NCBI GenBank assembly: GCA_028290465.1
Contig: JAQGJU010000133.1
Coordinates: 62,001 to 126,000, forward strand
Direction: 5' to 3'
Length of the DNA: 64,000 nt
Source: Xanthobacteraceae bacterium
GTDB taxonomy: Bacteria > Pseudomonadota > Alphaproteobacteria > Rhizobiales > Xanthobacteraceae
The notes beneath the pieces are model-generated. The model ran no database searches and was not told the origin of the DNA. It saw only the letters and a list, made by a program, of their open reading frames with translations. Position 1 is the first letter of the stretch. Each line of letters begins with the position of its first letter. Of this stretch, positions 44,508 through 54,261 are shown one piece after another. The position numbers were made by a program, and so were the translations under genes.

Positions 44508-46760
44508 TCAATCTCCGCGTTTCTTGCGCCAGATCGCGGCCAGCACATTGGCGTAGTCGTCGGTCCAGGCTGCGATATCGGGCGACGGGGTCAGGCGCTG
44601 CCAGCCCTCGCGCGCCGGCAGGTCGCCCAAATCAGCAGCGCTCCGCGCCAGCACCACGACCTCGGATTTGGCCCGGAGGTCTTCGACAAAACTATCGGCA
44701 CCGGGGTCGCGCTTGAAATACGCCACCAGCCCTTCGCTGGCGCCAACCTTGGCCACCACGCTGGCCAATTCCATGTGCTGGTTCGAGACGTGCACCGCGA
44801 TGACGCCGTTCGGCGCCAGCCGCGACAGATAGCCGGCGAAGGCCTCGCGGGTCAGCAGATGCACCGGAATGGCGTCGGACGAAAACGCATCGAGCACGAC
44901 AAGGTCATAGCGCGGCGCAGAAGCGGCCAGCGTCAGCCGGGCATCGCCGGTGATGATCGGCAGGCCGGGCGCGCATTCCGACAGGAACCGAAACCGCGCC
45001 GGATCGCGTGCGATCCGGATCACTTCGGGATCGATCTCGAAAAAGGTCCAGTGTTCGTCATTGCCTTTGTAGCAAGCGAGCGAACCGGTACCGAGGCCGA
45101 CCGCCGCGACCGCGCCGAGGCGGCCGCCATGGGCGACACGCGTCGCCATCACGGCATCTGAAAGCGGGCTTCCAGGATAGTAATAGGTCAGCGGCTCCGG
45201 CCGGCCGGTGACGGGATTTCCCGCGGCGTCGCGGATCAGTTCGGCGCCATGGATCGTAGTGCCGTGATACAGCAGCCGGTGCCGGCCATCGGCGCTCTCG
45301 ACCACCTGATGTACGCCGAAAAAGCTGCGCACGGTTTCGACCGGCATCAGACGGGCCTGTCCGAAACCGGTGAACACGAAAGCCAGCACCACCAGCGCGA
45401 CGTGACGCACCGGCCGCTTGGTCTGCAGCAGGATCGCCGCCGCGATGGCGACGAGCACGATCTGCATCGGCAATTGCTTCGCCAACGGGAGCCAGACCAG
45501 GGCGGCGGCCACCAACAGCACCGGCACGGCCTCGCGCAACCAGATCCCGGCTGACGTCCGGGCGTCGGCGTTGAACATCCCCGGCATCGCCAGCAACGCC
45601 GCCACGATCAGGATCGGATATTCGTAGATATTGTTGAACAGATGCGGCGCGACCAGCCCTGCAAAGACGCCGCCCAGCACGCCGCCGAACGAGGTCCACA
45701 GGAAGAATTCGGTCAACCGGCCGGCGTCGGGCCGGCGCCGATAAGCTTCGCCATGGCAGGCCAGCGCGATCAGCACGAACACCGTGAGGTTGAGCAGCAT
45801 GCCGGCCAGCCAATGCGCCTTGGCGCCACCGAGCAGGCTGACGGCCAGCGGCGCGACCACGTAGGGCACGAGACGCAGCGCCCAGGCGTGGGACACCCAG
45901 GGCCGGTCGCGAAACACCGCGACGAACGTCAGCAGATACAACGCCAGCGGCACGATCCACAGGAACGGCGCCGCCGCGAGATCGGTCGTGATGTAGGACG
46001 TGACCGCGATCGACAGTCCGGCCGGGATCGCGGTGAGCGTCACCCAGGACAGCCGTTGCGCGAAACCGGGACTGGCACCGGCCGAAGACGACGCCGTCAC
46101 TTCCGCTCCCCGCGATGCAAACACCGCCGCCACCGCGATCAGCACCACCAGCGCCGAGAAGCCGGCCGACCACAGCGCGATCTGCTGCTGCAATGTGAGG
46201 AACGGTTCGATGACGAACGGATAGGCCAGCAGCGCGCAGAACGAGCCGAGATTGGACGCCGCGTACAGCACGTAGGGATTGCGCGCCTGCGCGTGGCCGG
46301 TGGCGACGAACCAGTTCTGCAACAGAGGCGCGCTGGCCGACAGTGCGATGAACGGCAGCCCGATCGAGGCCGCGAACAGGCCGATCAGCCACAGCGTGAC
46401 GCCGTCGGATGGCGGCGCCGTGAAGCCAGCCGCGAGGCCGAGCGGCAGCGTCCAGGCCACCAGGGCCAGAAAACCGAGATGCACCAGGGCAGCCCGGCGC
46501 GGCGGCAGCGCGCGCGCCAGGCCGTGCGCATAGACATAGCCGACGAACAGGAAGCCCTGGAACGCCACCATGGCGACCGACCACACCGAGGGCGAGCCGC
46601 CGAGCTTCGGCAGCACCAGCTTGGTGAACATCGGCTGCACCGCAAACAACAACAGCGCCGAACAGAACAGCGTCGCCGCATAGAGCGCGGGCGCGGTCCG
46701 CCCGACCGCCATGGGCGCGGACGGCGAGAGCGAAGGCGACATCGTGTCGAGGGAGGTCAT
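44508..46760 (-). CDS. fused MFS/spermidine synthase-like membrane protein
   Basis: A 750-residue protein. Residues about 20-470 contain roughly a dozen membrane helices (LYAATLFCSALLLFAVQPMF, LLQNWFVATGHAQARNPYVL). The C-terminal 280 residues form a spermidine-synthase-like Rossmann fold: VAAVGLGTGSLACY, FFEIDPEVIRIARD, YDLVVLDAFSSDAIPVHLLT and NGVIAVHVSNQHMELASVVA. The family has no agreed function; the soluble part may transfer an aminopropyl group or have lost activity. ATG 46760 with a GGAAG upstream is chosen over 46784. It is convergent with the flavoprotein gene. Confidence 0.9.
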   Translation of the reverse strand: MTSLDTMSPSLSPSAPMAVGRTAPALYAATLFCSALLLFAVQPMFTKLVLPKLGGSPSVWSVAMVAFQGFLFVGYVYAHGLARALPPRRAALVHLGFLALVAWTLPLGLAAGFTAPPSDGVTLWLIGLFAASIGLPFIALSASAPLLQNWFVATGHAQARNPYVLYAASNLGSFCALLAYPFVIEPFLTLQQQIALWSAGFSALVVLIAVAAVFASRGAEVTASSSAGASPGFAQRLSWVTLTAIPAGLSIAVTSYITTDLAAAPFLWIVPLALYLLTFVAVFRDRPWVSHAWALRLVPYVVAPLAVSLLGGAKAHWLAGMLLNLTVFVLIALACHGEAYRRRPDAGRLTEFFLWTSFGGVLGGVFAGLVAPHLFNNIYEYPILIVAALLAMPGMFNADARTSAGIWLREAVPVLLVAAALVWLPLAKQLPMQIVLVAIAAAILLQTKRPVRHVALVVLAFVFTGFGQARLMPVETVRSFFGVHQVVESADGRHRLLYHGTTIHGAELIRDAAGNPVTGRPEPLTYYYPGSPLSDAVMATRVAHGGRLGAVAAVGLGTGSLACYKGNDEHWTFFEIDPEVIRIARDPARFRFLSECAPGLPIITGDARLTLAASAPRYDLVVLDAFSSDAIPVHLLTREAFAGYLSRLAPNGVIAVHVSNQHMELASVVAKVGASEGLVAYFKRDPGADSFVEDLRAKSEVVVLARSAADLGDLPAREGWQRLTPSPDIAAWTDDYANVLAAIWRKKRGD

Positions 46761-46970
46761 GCGCAGGCTTCCGGTGCCCGGCAAACCTACCCGGCCGGCG
46801 TTAAGCTCCGCTTACCCGGGTCGCGCCTGAGAACCGCCCCCGACGCAAAGTCGGATTTCCCTTCGCCGGCCAATGATCTAACCTTGATCCTGGCGGCTGC
46901 GTCGCGCGACCGCCCAAGCTGGCGCATCGCCATTCGGCCTTGCGACCAGTCCAAATATCGAGGGGAAACC

Positions 46971-48611
46971 ATGCTGGGCTTGATGCAGGACTGGCCGCTG
47001 CTGTGCCATCGCATCATCGACCATGCCGCCACACTGCATGGCGCGCGGCAGGTCATTTCGCGCTCCGTCGAGGGGCCGATCCATGCCACCGATTACGCCA
47101 CGATAAGAACGCGGGCCCGCAAGGTGGCGCAGCGCCTGGAACGGGACGGCATCCGGCTCGGCGACCGGGTCGGCACGCTGGCCTGGAACACCTGGCGGCA
47201 TCTCGAAGTCTGGTACGGCATCCTCGGCCTCGGCGCGGTCTATCACACGGTCAATCCGCGGCTGTTCCCGGACCAGATCGCCTGGATCGTCAACGACGCG
47301 CAGGACCGCGTGATGATCGCGGATCTGACCTTCGTGCCGATCCTGGAAAAGCTCGCCGACAAACTGCCGACCGTCGAGCGCTATGTCATTTTAACCGACG
47401 CCAACAATATGCCGGCGACCACGCTGCGCAACGCGGTCGCGTACGAAGACTGGATCGCCGAGGTCGACGGCGACTTCGAATGGCGGGTGTTCGACGAAAA
47501 CACCGCCGCCGGCATGTGCTACACGTCCGGCACCACCGGCCATCCCAAGGGCGTCGTCTATTCGCACCGCTCCAACGTGCTGCATTCGATGATCGCCTGC
47601 ATGCCGGATGCGATGGGCATCTCGTCGCGCGACGTGGTGATGCCGGTGGTGCCGATGTTCCACGCTAATTGCTGGGGCATCGCGCTCAGCGCGCCGATGA
47701 TGGGCGCCGCGCTGATCATGCCGGGCGCCAAGCTCGACGGTCCGTCGGTCTATGAACTGCTGGCGAAATACCAGGTTACGTTCACGGCCGCGGTGCCGAC
47801 GGTGTGGCTGATGCTGCTGCAACACCTGGAGGCGACCGGCGCCAAGCTGCCCGATCTCAAGCGCGTGGTGATCGGCGGTTCGGCCAGTCCGCGGGCGATG
47901 ATCAAGACGTTCCAGGATGTCTACGGCGTCGAGGTGGTCCATGCCTGGGGCATGACCGAGATGAGCCCGCTCGGCTCGCTGTGCTCGCTGAAGCCGGAAT
48001 ATGCCGGGCTCGAAGGCGAGGCCCGGCTCGACATCCAGCAGAAGCAGGGTCACCCGCCATTCGGCGTCGAAATGAAGATCACCGACGATGCCGGCCGCGA
48101 ACTGCCCTGGGACGGCAAGACCTTCGGCCGGCTCAAGGTGCGCGGGCCGGCGGTGGCGCGGGCCTACTACAAGGGCGAAGGCGACGAGGCGTTCGAGTCC
48201 GACGGATTCTTCGACACCGGCGACGTCGCCACCATGGATGCCAACGGCTACATGCAGATCACCGACCGGTCCAAGGACGTGATTAAGTCGGGCGGCGAAT
48301 GGATCTCCTCGATCGACCTGGAGAACCTGGCGGTCGGCCATCCCAAGGTGCTGGAAGCCGCCGTGATCGGCGTCCGTCATCCGAAATGGGACGAACGGCC
48401 GCTGCTGATCGTCGTGCTCAAGAAGGAGCAGACCGTCACCAAGGACGAGTTGCTGGACTTCATGCGCGGCAAGGTCGCCCATTGGTGGCTGCCGGACGAC
48501 GTCGTGGTGGTCGACGACATCCCGCATACCGCGACCGGCAAGATCCTGAAGACCGCGCTGCGCGATCGATTCAAGGATTACGTGCTGCCGACCGTCCAGG
48601 CGGCGGAGTGA
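46971..48611 (+). CDS. fatty-acyl-CoA synthetase (AMP-binding)
   Basis: A 546-residue ANL-superfamily ligase that activates a fatty or aromatic acid to its CoA thioester through an acyl-AMP. Seen: P-loop [18 protein letters not shown] at about 183-200, [34 protein letters not shown], and the adenylation motifs [20 protein letters not shown] and [20 protein letters not shown]. The C-terminal Lys is in [22 protein letters not shown] lies before ATG 46971. The FadD/AlkK-like medium-chain type seems most likely. It is divergent from the spermidine-synthase-like gene (about 210 bases between). Confidence 0.93.
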   Translation: MLGLMQDWPLLCHRIIDHAATLHGARQVISRSVEGPIHATDYATIRTRARKVAQRLERDGIRLGDRVGTLAWNTWRHLEVWYGILGLGAVYHTVNPRLFPDQIAWIVNDAQDRVMIADLTFVPILEKLADKLPTVERYVILTDANNMPATTLRNAVAYEDWIAEVDGDFEWRVFDENTAAGMCYTSGTTGHPKGVVYSHRSNVLHSMIACMPDAMGISSRDVVMPVVPMFHANCWGIALSAPMMGAALIMPGAKLDGPSVYELLAKYQVTFTAAVPTVWLMLLQHLEATGAKLPDLKRVVIGGSASPRAMIKTFQDVYGVEVVHAWGMTEMSPLGSLCSLKPEYAGLEGEARLDIQQKQGHPPFGVEMKITDDAGRELPWDGKTFGRLKVRGPAVARAYYKGEGDEAFESDGFFDTGDVATMDANGYMQITDRSKDVIKSGGEWISSIDLENLAVGHPKVLEAAVIGVRHPKWDERPLLIVVLKKEQTVTKDELLDFMRGKVAHWWLPDDVVVVDDIPHTATGKILKTALRDRFKDYVLPTVQAAE

Positions 48612-48997
48612 GTCTAACGGCGCCGATGCTTGATCCGTCATCCTGAGGCGCGAGCGAAGCGAGCCTCGAAGGACGACGGCCCGGTCGGCGCAGTCTGTGG
48701 CCGTGCATCCTTCGAGGCCCGGCTACGCCGGGCACCTCAGGATGACGGTGATAGCGAGCAACCCGCTGATTTCCTGACGGTTTGACCCGATTTTCCGCAA
48801 TGCGTCGCCACCGCCATTGCGCTCTCGCTTGGGGCCGTCTACCTGTTCGGGCGGCACCTCGCCTTGGGCGACGGCCGACACGCCTTCGGTACCGGGAAAC
48901 GGCGAGGAGTCTCGTTGCAGTCCTCATCTGGCACAGCCGAAACCGCCGCCACAGGCCGCGGCGGCGCCCTGTTTTCCAAGGGTACGGAATCCGTCTG
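48612..48997. other. intergenic stretch holding family D repeat
   Basis: About 385 bases between the acyl-CoA synthetase and the DUF1499 gene. The first part is the family D repeat; the rest (48750-48997) shows no gene and probably contains the DUF1499 promoter. Confidence 0.5.
48637..48748. repeat. family D inverted repeat, copy 2
   Basis: Ends GTCATCCTGAGG and CCTCAGGATGAC are exact reverse complements. Inner GCGAGCGAAGCGAGC and GGCCCGGC-TACGCCGGGC hairpins and inverted CTTCGAGG/CCTCGAAGG pairs are present. It is similar to 32828-32939, with the inner hairpins in exchanged order. Confidence 0.88.
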
Positions 48998-49840
48998 ATG
49001 GCGCGACGTCGCATAGCCGATCAGCCGACCTCGCGGCTGGCCTTGTGGGCGCGCCGGTTGGCGCTGTTCTCGCTGACCGCGACCGTGCTGGCCGTGATCA
49101 TCGTACGCGCCGATATGCTGGAGATCCGGCCGGCGCTCGCCACCGTGGCCGGCGCGATGTCGTTCGCGATGCTGGCGATGGTGCTGGCGCTCGGTTCCTT
49201 CGTGCCGATCTGGCGCGAGGGGACGGAAGGCTTCGGCCGCGCCCTCACGGCGATGGGCATCGGCATCGCGCTGCTGGCCTATCCGGGCTATCTGGGCTTC
49301 AAGGCCTACAAGCTGCCGGCAATCTCCGACATCAGTACCGACCCGATCGAGCCGCCCGCCTTTGTCGAGGTGGTGCGGCTGCGCGAACGGGACGCCAATC
49401 CGACGCTCTATGCGGGACTTTACGCCGCCGAGCAGCAGCGCGCCGCCTATCCGGACGTGCAGCCGCTGCTGGTGCAGGCGACGCCGCAGGCCGCGTTCGA
49501 CGCCGCCATCGCGCTCGCCAACAAACGCAAATGGCGGGTCATCAATGCGCGGGCGCCGATCGCCGGACGGCGCGAGGGCTATGCCGAAGCCATCGCCCGC
49601 ACGCCGATCATGGGCTTTCGCGACGACGTCGTGATTCGGGTCCGCACCGATCCCGACGGCGCGCGGATCGATCTGCGTTCGTCGTCGCGCTATGGCCGCT
49701 ACGACTTCGGCGCCAACGCGGCGCGCATCAAGAGCTTCCTGGAAGACCTCGAGGAACAGATCTCCGATGCGGCGCCCGAGAAGGTGACGCCGGCGCCGAA
49801 GAAGGCTCAGCCGGCGCGGCCGGCGCCGGCCAAGCGGTAG
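48998..49840 (+). CDS. DUF1499 domain-containing membrane protein
   Basis: A 280-residue protein. Three hydrophobic helices lie in the first 105 residues (LALFSLTATVLAVIIVRADM; VAGAMSFAMLAMVLALGSFV; AMGIGIALLAYPGYLGF). The rest is a DUF1499 domain with FDAAIALANKRKWRVINARA, GFRDDVVIRVRTDPDGARID and RSSSRYGRYDFGANAARIKS. A Pro/Ala/Lys tail ends the chain. The function of DUF1499 is unknown. The last 34 bases overlap the convergent MBL-fold gene, so the tail is coded on both strands. Confidence 0.88.
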   Translation: MARRRIADQPTSRLALWARRLALFSLTATVLAVIIVRADMLEIRPALATVAGAMSFAMLAMVLALGSFVPIWREGTEGFGRALTAMGIGIALLAYPGYLGFKAYKLPAISDISTDPIEPPAFVEVVRLRERDANPTLYAGLYAAEQQRAAYPDVQPLLVQATPQAAFDAAIALANKRKWRVINARAPIAGRREGYAEAIARTPIMGFRDDVVIRVRTDPDGARIDLRSSSRYGRYDFGANAARIKSFLEDLEEQISDAAPEKVTPAPKKAQPARPAPAKR

Positions 49841-50736
49841 CGGCCGGCATAGGCCGGCGGGCCGTCGGTCTCGACCACGCCGCGCGCCACCAGATCCTCC
49901 AGATGCGCCAGCACCGACAGGCCCGCGGCGCCGGAGAGGCGCGGATCGAGCCCGATATAGGTCGCCCGCACGATGGTCGGGATGTCGGTCTCGCCGGCGT
50001 TGAGGCGATACAGGATCGCGGCCTCGCGGCCCTGGCGGTGGCGGATGTAGGACTGCACATAGCGCGGCGCATCGCGGATGATGCCGCCATGGCCGGGCAT
50101 ATAGATCGCCTCGGCGCGGCGACCGAGCTTGTCCAGCGACGCCATGTAGTCGCTCATCGCGCCGTCGGGCGGCGCCACGATCGTGGTCGACCAGCCCATC
50201 ACATGATCGCCGGCGAACAGCGCGTCGGCGCCCTTCAGCGCATACGCCATGTGGTTGGCGGTATGGCCCGGCGTGGTGATGGCTTCGACCGCCCAGCCGT
50301 CGCCGGTGACGACATCGCCGTCGGCCAGCGTCACGTCCGGGCGGAAATCCATGTCGCCGGAGCCTTCCAGCGGATTGAGTTCGCCGATATGCAGCGCCCG
50401 CGCCGCGCGGTGCGGCCCCTCGGCATAGGTCTTGGCGCCCGTCGCCGCCTTGATGGCCGCCGCCGCCGGCGAATGATCGCGATGGGTGTGGGTGACCAGG
50501 ATATGGGTCACGGTCTCGCCGCGCGCCGCGTCGAGCAGCGCCGCGATATGGGCCGGATCGTCCGGTCCGGGATCCACGATCGCGACCTTGCCGCGCCCGA
50601 CAATGTAACTCAGCGTGCCCTTGAAGGTGAACGGGCTGGCATTGCCGCACAGCAGCCGCCGCACGCCCGGCAGCACATCGTCGACCTGGCCGGGCGGCAG
50701 GTCGAAGGATCGGTCGAACGGGATATCATCGCTCAT
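49807..50736 (-). CDS. MBL fold metallo-hydrolase (LACTB2-like)
   Basis: A 309-residue metallo-beta-lactamase-fold hydrolase. Metal motifs: THTHRDHSPAAAA (HxHxDH), the His in TTPGHTANHMAY, and a third His in MPGHGGIIRD. The C-terminal part is a winged-helix-like tail as in LACTB2-type proteins, some of which are RNA endonucleases or thioesterases. The substrate is unknown. It follows the IlvD/Edd gene on the same strand after about 100 bases and overlaps DUF1499 tail to tail. Confidence 0.92.
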   Translation of the reverse strand: MSDDIPFDRSFDLPPGQVDDVLPGVRRLLCGNASPFTFKGTLSYIVGRGKVAIVDPGPDDPAHIAALLDAARGETVTHILVTHTHRDHSPAAAAIKAATGAKTYAEGPHRAARALHIGELNPLEGSGDMDFRPDVTLADGDVVTGDGWAVEAITTPGHTANHMAYALKGADALFAGDHVMGWSTTIVAPPDGAMSDYMASLDKLGRRAEAIYMPGHGGIIRDAPRYVQSYIRHRQGREAAILYRLNAGETDIPTIVRATYIGLDPRLSGAAGLSVLAHLEDLVARGVVETDGPPAYAGRYRLAGAGRAG

Positions 50737-50843
50737 GGGGGACGCTATCGGCGGCCAAGCCTGCCAGTGTCAAGCCGGTCGGTGGCAAGCCTGCCGGAGG
50801 CAAGCGGGCGCCACCCGGGCACGCCCGCCTCCAACACCGCCCC

Positions 50844-52571
50844 TCAATGAATCTCCGGCTCGGGTATCGGCGCGGTGCCGGTCAGGAAGTCGAAGTCGCA
50901 GCCCTCGTCGGCCTGCCCGATATGCTGGGCGAACATCGCCCCATAGCCGCGCAAATAATGCGGCGGCGGCGGCGTCCAGGCGGCGCGGCGCCGCGCCAGT
51001 TCGTGGTCGCTGACATGCAAGTGGATGCGGCGCGCCGCGACGTCGATTTCGATCTCATCGCCGGTCTGCACAAAGGCCAGCGGCCCGCCGACGAAGCTTT
51101 CCGGCGCGACATGCAGGATGCAGGCGCCATAGCTGGTGCCGCTCATGCGGGCGTCGGAAATCCGCACCATGTCGCGCACGCCCTGCTGCACCAATTTCTT
51201 CGGGATCGGCAGCATACCCCATTCGGGCATGCCGGGGCCGCCCTTCGGACCGGCATGCTTGAGCACCAGGATATGGTCCGCCGTGACGTCGAGATCGTCG
51301 CGTTCGACCTCGCGCGCCATCTCGTTGTAATCGGCGAACGCGATCACCTTGCCGCGATGCTTTAACAGCCTTTGCTCGGCGGCGGCCGGCTTCATCACGC
51401 AGCCGCGCGGCGCGAGATTGCCGGTCAGCACCACGGTCGCGCCCTCGCCATAGACCGGATCGGCGACCGGACGGATCACTTCGGGATGGAAGGTTTTGGC
51501 GTCGCCGATATTCTCGCCCAGCGTCTTGCCGGTGACGGTGAGACACTTCAGATCGAGCAGCTCGCGGATTTCCTGCATCAGCGCGCGCAGCCCGCCGGCG
51601 TAGAAGAAATCCTCCATCAGATATTTGCCGGCCGGCCGGATGTTGGCGATCACCGGCACCTTGCGCGAGATATCGTCGAAGCGCGCGAGATCAAGCGGAA
51701 TGCCGGCGCGGCGCGCCATCGCGACCAGATGCACGATCGCATTGGTCGAGCCGCCCATCGCCATATGGACCGCGATGGCGTTGTCGAACGAGGCCGGCGA
51801 CAGGATCTTCGCCGGAGTCAGATCCTCCCACACCATGTCGACGATGCGTCGCCCGCACGCCGCCGACATGCGCGGATGGCCGGCATCAGGCGCCGGGATC
51901 GACGAGGCGCCGGGCAACGAAAGGCCGAGCGCTTCGGCGATCGCCATCAGGGTCGGGGCCGTGCCCATGGTCATGCAGGTGCCGAACGAGCGGGCGATGC
52001 CGCCTTCGATCTCGGCCCAGTCCTCTTCGGTGATCTTGCCGGCGCGCTTTTCGTCCCAGTATTTCCAGGTGTCGGAGCCCGAGCCCAGCACCTGCCCGCC
52101 CCAATTGCCGCGCAGCATCGGGCCGGCCGGCAGATAGATTGCCGGCAATCCCATGCTGATCGCGCCCATGATCAGGCCGGGCGTGGTCTTGTCGCAACCG
52201 CCCATCAGCACCGCGCCATCGATCGGATGGCTGCGCAGCAGCTCCTCGCATTCCATCGCCAGGAAATTGCGGTACAGCATGGTGGTCGGCTTGACGAAGG
52301 GCTCGGCCAGCGACATCGCCGGCAGTTCCAGCGGAAAGCCGCCGGCCTGCAACACGCCGCGCTTCACATCCTGCGCGCGGTCGCGCAAATGGGCGTGGCA
52401 GGCGTTGATGTCGCTCCAGGTGTTGATGATGCCGATCACCGGTTTCCCGGCGAAGTCGGCGGCGTCATAGCCGATCTGGCGCAGCCGCGAGCGGTGGCCA
52501 AAGGAACGCAGATCGCTGACGCCGAACCAGCGGTGGCTGCGCAGATCCTCGGGACGTTTGCGTGGGGTCAC
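50844..52571 (-). CDS. IlvD/Edd family dehydratase (sugar-acid dehydratase type)
   Basis: A 575-residue Fe-S dehydratase. Seen: KRPEDLRSHRWFGVSDLRSF at the N-terminus, Cys ligands in NACHAHLRD, MGGCDKTTPG and SFGTCMTMGTAPTL, the PAGPMLRGNW loop, and the C-terminal ISDARMSGTSYGACILHVAP. The RSHRWFG start and the lack of the usual IlvD N-terminus place it with pentonate dehydratases (L-arabinonate or D-xylonate) rather than with dihydroxyacid dehydratase. GTG 52571 is chosen because GAGG lies eight bases before it; a longer ATG start at 52631 is less likely. Confidence 0.9.
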   Translation of the reverse strand: MTPRKRPEDLRSHRWFGVSDLRSFGHRSRLRQIGYDAADFAGKPVIGIINTWSDINACHAHLRDRAQDVKRGVLQAGGFPLELPAMSLAEPFVKPTTMLYRNFLAMECEELLRSHPIDGAVLMGGCDKTTPGLIMGAISMGLPAIYLPAGPMLRGNWGGQVLGSGSDTWKYWDEKRAGKITEEDWAEIEGGIARSFGTCMTMGTAPTLMAIAEALGLSLPGASSIPAPDAGHPRMSAACGRRIVDMVWEDLTPAKILSPASFDNAIAVHMAMGGSTNAIVHLVAMARRAGIPLDLARFDDISRKVPVIANIRPAGKYLMEDFFYAGGLRALMQEIRELLDLKCLTVTGKTLGENIGDAKTFHPEVIRPVADPVYGEGATVVLTGNLAPRGCVMKPAAAEQRLLKHRGKVIAFADYNEMAREVERDDLDVTADHILVLKHAGPKGGPGMPEWGMLPIPKKLVQQGVRDMVRISDARMSGTSYGACILHVAPESFVGGPLAFVQTGDEIEIDVAARRIHLHVSDHELARRRAAWTPPPPHYLRGYGAMFAQHIGQADEGCDFDFLTGTAPIPEPEIH

Positions 52572-53522
52572 GTTGGGGGCCTCGGGTGGGCGGGCGCATG
52601 TTTCATTCTGAATAAAAGATTCATGACCCAACGGTCATGAATTGTCATCCTCATCGTCTCTGTCAGCCAGACGAGCAAGGGCATTCGCATGGGCCCTTTT
52701 TCAGATTATCCGATCACGCCGATTGAGAGAGTTGTTTTCAACCATAGACCAGAGTTCCCCCGCGACCACCTGTTCGGCTCTACGTGAGAGAAACGGTCTG
52801 CCAGCCGCATCTTCCGGAGGCGTTTCAGCGGGAACGCACTGGCCAGGCGCTGGCAGAGGCATGATGACAATCCGGCATGGCGCGAGCCGTGACGAGGATC
52901 CGCTTGCAGCCTCTCAGTTTTCCGGTTGCAGAGTTGTATAAATGACAGTTGCGCGCGGCGCGATTGGATGTTTAAAAGTTTTATGGAAATTGAGAAGGCC
53001 GCTGAGGCCAAGGCCGCAGCCGCCCGGGAGGCCGCAAAGGCAAAAAACGACAGGCAGTTTATGATCGCGTTGGTAGTCGGCGGAACGCTGCTCTGCGCCT
53101 TCATGTTTTTCCTCGGCACCCGCGGCTTCGCGCCCTAGCCAACTTCCCAACAAGGCGTCGACGATGGCTAGCGGCGCGCGCGGATACATCGCCAATACGT
53201 AACATCGACGTTACGTAACCATGCAACGAATTATATCTGGTGCATCGGCCGCCCTGAGCGCGCACATCCTAAATTGGCACAAGCTGACATTGCACACGCT
53301 TTGAAAACTCCTATGCTTTCGCCTTCAATTTGTAGGAAGCTTTCAAGCTCCCCCGCCCGGCGCATCGTCGAACATGCGATGGCGCGCATTGTCGATATGG
53401 CTGTGCATCGCCGCGCGCCGGCGAAGGCTTAGTCGGCGAAGGTTTGGCCACCATGAAGGCCCAGCTTTCTGTTTGAGCATGATCTTTTCCGAAAACCGGT
53501 TCCTACTTTTCGGGATCATGCT
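52572..53522. other. long region without a secure gene
   Basis: Nearly 950 bases between the dehydratase and RraA genes. It holds one candidate small membrane protein (52968-53138, listed separately) and a family A repeat at the end. A TTGGCAC...TTGCAC pair near 53275 has wrong spacing for a sigma-54 site. The base composition looks lower in GC than the flanks. Nothing else was recognised. Confidence 0.5.
52968..53138 (+). CDS. possible small membrane protein
   Basis: A 56-residue frame starting at ATG 52968 (an ATG at 52926 is also in frame). The first half is a charged Ala/Lys/Glu helix (IEKAAEAKAAAAREAAKAK) and the second a hydrophobic segment (FMIALVVGGTLLCAFMFFLG). This amphipathic-plus-membrane layout is plausible for a real small protein, but there is no clear ribosome site and no known family. 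Confidence 0.4.
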   Translation: MFKSFMEIEKAAEAKAAAAREAAKAKNDRQFMIALVVGGTLLCAFMFFLGTRGFAP

Positions 53523-53523
53523 C
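53475..53523. repeat. family A palindromic repeat, copy 4
   Basis: Ends GAGCATGATC and GATCATGCTC, core GAAAACCGGTTCCTACTTTTC. The flanking CTA just after the right arm is the stop codon (TAG on the minus strand) of the RraA gene. Confidence 0.92.
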
Positions 53524-54230
53524 TAGCGTTTGTTGGCGGCCCGCCAGCGCGCGAACTCCTCGCGCGCCTCGGCCGCCGGAGGATAAAGCCCGAAAATGCC
53601 GCGGCCTTCCATCACCTTTTCCTGCACGAAATCCTCGAACACGGTCTGCTCGAAGGCCTCGTCGGCGACTTCGTCGGCGATATGTGCCGGCACCACCACG
53701 ACGCCCTCGCCGTCACCGACCATGATGTCGCCCGGGTAGACCGCGACTTCGCCGCAGGCGATCGGCACGTTGAGATCGACGGCGTGATGCCGGATCAGGT
53801 TGGTCGGCGCGGACGCCGCCGCGTGATAGGCCGGGAACGGCAGGTCGGCGATCTCCGGCGTGTCGCGAAAGCCGCCATCGGTGACGATGCCGGCGGCGCC
53901 GCGCTTCCACAGCCGCGTAACTAATATGTTGCCAGCAGATGCGGCCGCGCAGTTGCGCCGGCTGTCGATCACGAACACATGGCCGGCCGGGCATTCCTCG
54001 ACGCCCTTGCGCTGCGGATGGCTGCGGTCCTCGAACACGCCGAGATGATCCAGATCCTCGCGCGCCGGGATGTAGCGCATCGTATAGGCCGGCCCGACCA
54101 GGCGCGGCGCGCCCGGATTGATGCGGTGGATGCCGGCGATGAAGGTGTTGCGAAAGCCGCGCTTGAACAGCGCGGTGGTCAGCGTGGCGGTCGAGATGGC
54201 GTTGAACTTGTCGCGGCTGCTGTCGAGCAT
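53523..54230 (-). CDS. RraA family protein
   Basis: A 235-residue protein of the RraA/HMG-aldolase-like fold. Seen: AISTATLTTALFKRGFRNTF, LVGPAYTMRYIPARED, the phosphate or carboxylate loop AGNILVTRLWKRGAAGIVTD with DGGFRDT, and GDIMVGDGEGVVVVPAHIAD. Members include HMG/CHA aldolases and regulators of RNase E; the GFRD motif with Arg and Asp favours an aldolase or decarboxylase. GGTGG lies five bases before ATG 54230. The TctC-type binding protein upstream on the same strand suggests use on an imported carboxylate. The stop codon lies at the edge of a repeat. Confidence 0.88.
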   Translation of the reverse strand: MLDSSRDKFNAISTATLTTALFKRGFRNTFIAGIHRINPGAPRLVGPAYTMRYIPAREDLDHLGVFEDRSHPQRKGVEECPAGHVFVIDSRRNCAAASAGNILVTRLWKRGAAGIVTDGGFRDTPEIADLPFPAYHAAASAPTNLIRHHAVDLNVPIACGEVAVYPGDIMVGDGEGVVVVPAHIADEVADEAFEQTVFEDFVQEKVMEGRGIFGLYPPAAEAREEFARWRAANKR

Positions 54231-54261
54231 GGGGTCCACCCAACATGATTGCCGAATTAAA

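Noticed and set aside
45642-46970. Long in-frame extension upstream of the acyl-CoA synthetase
   Set aside because: It is antisense to the spermidine-synthase-like gene and low-complexity Arg/Gln/Gly; the real start at 46971 has a good ribosome site.
50757-50812. Short repeats of GGCAAGCCTGCCGG type between MBL and IlvD/Edd genes
   Set aside because: Imperfect GC-rich repetition of about 20 bases in a short gap; too weak to call an element.
53274-53296. TTGGCAC...ATTGCAC resembling a sigma-54 promoter
   Set aside because: The GG and GC elements are 14 bases apart instead of 10, and no gene starts suitably downstream.
53311-53433. 41-codon plus-strand frame before the RraA repeat
   Set aside because: No ribosome site, Arg/Ala-rich composition, no sign of a real protein.
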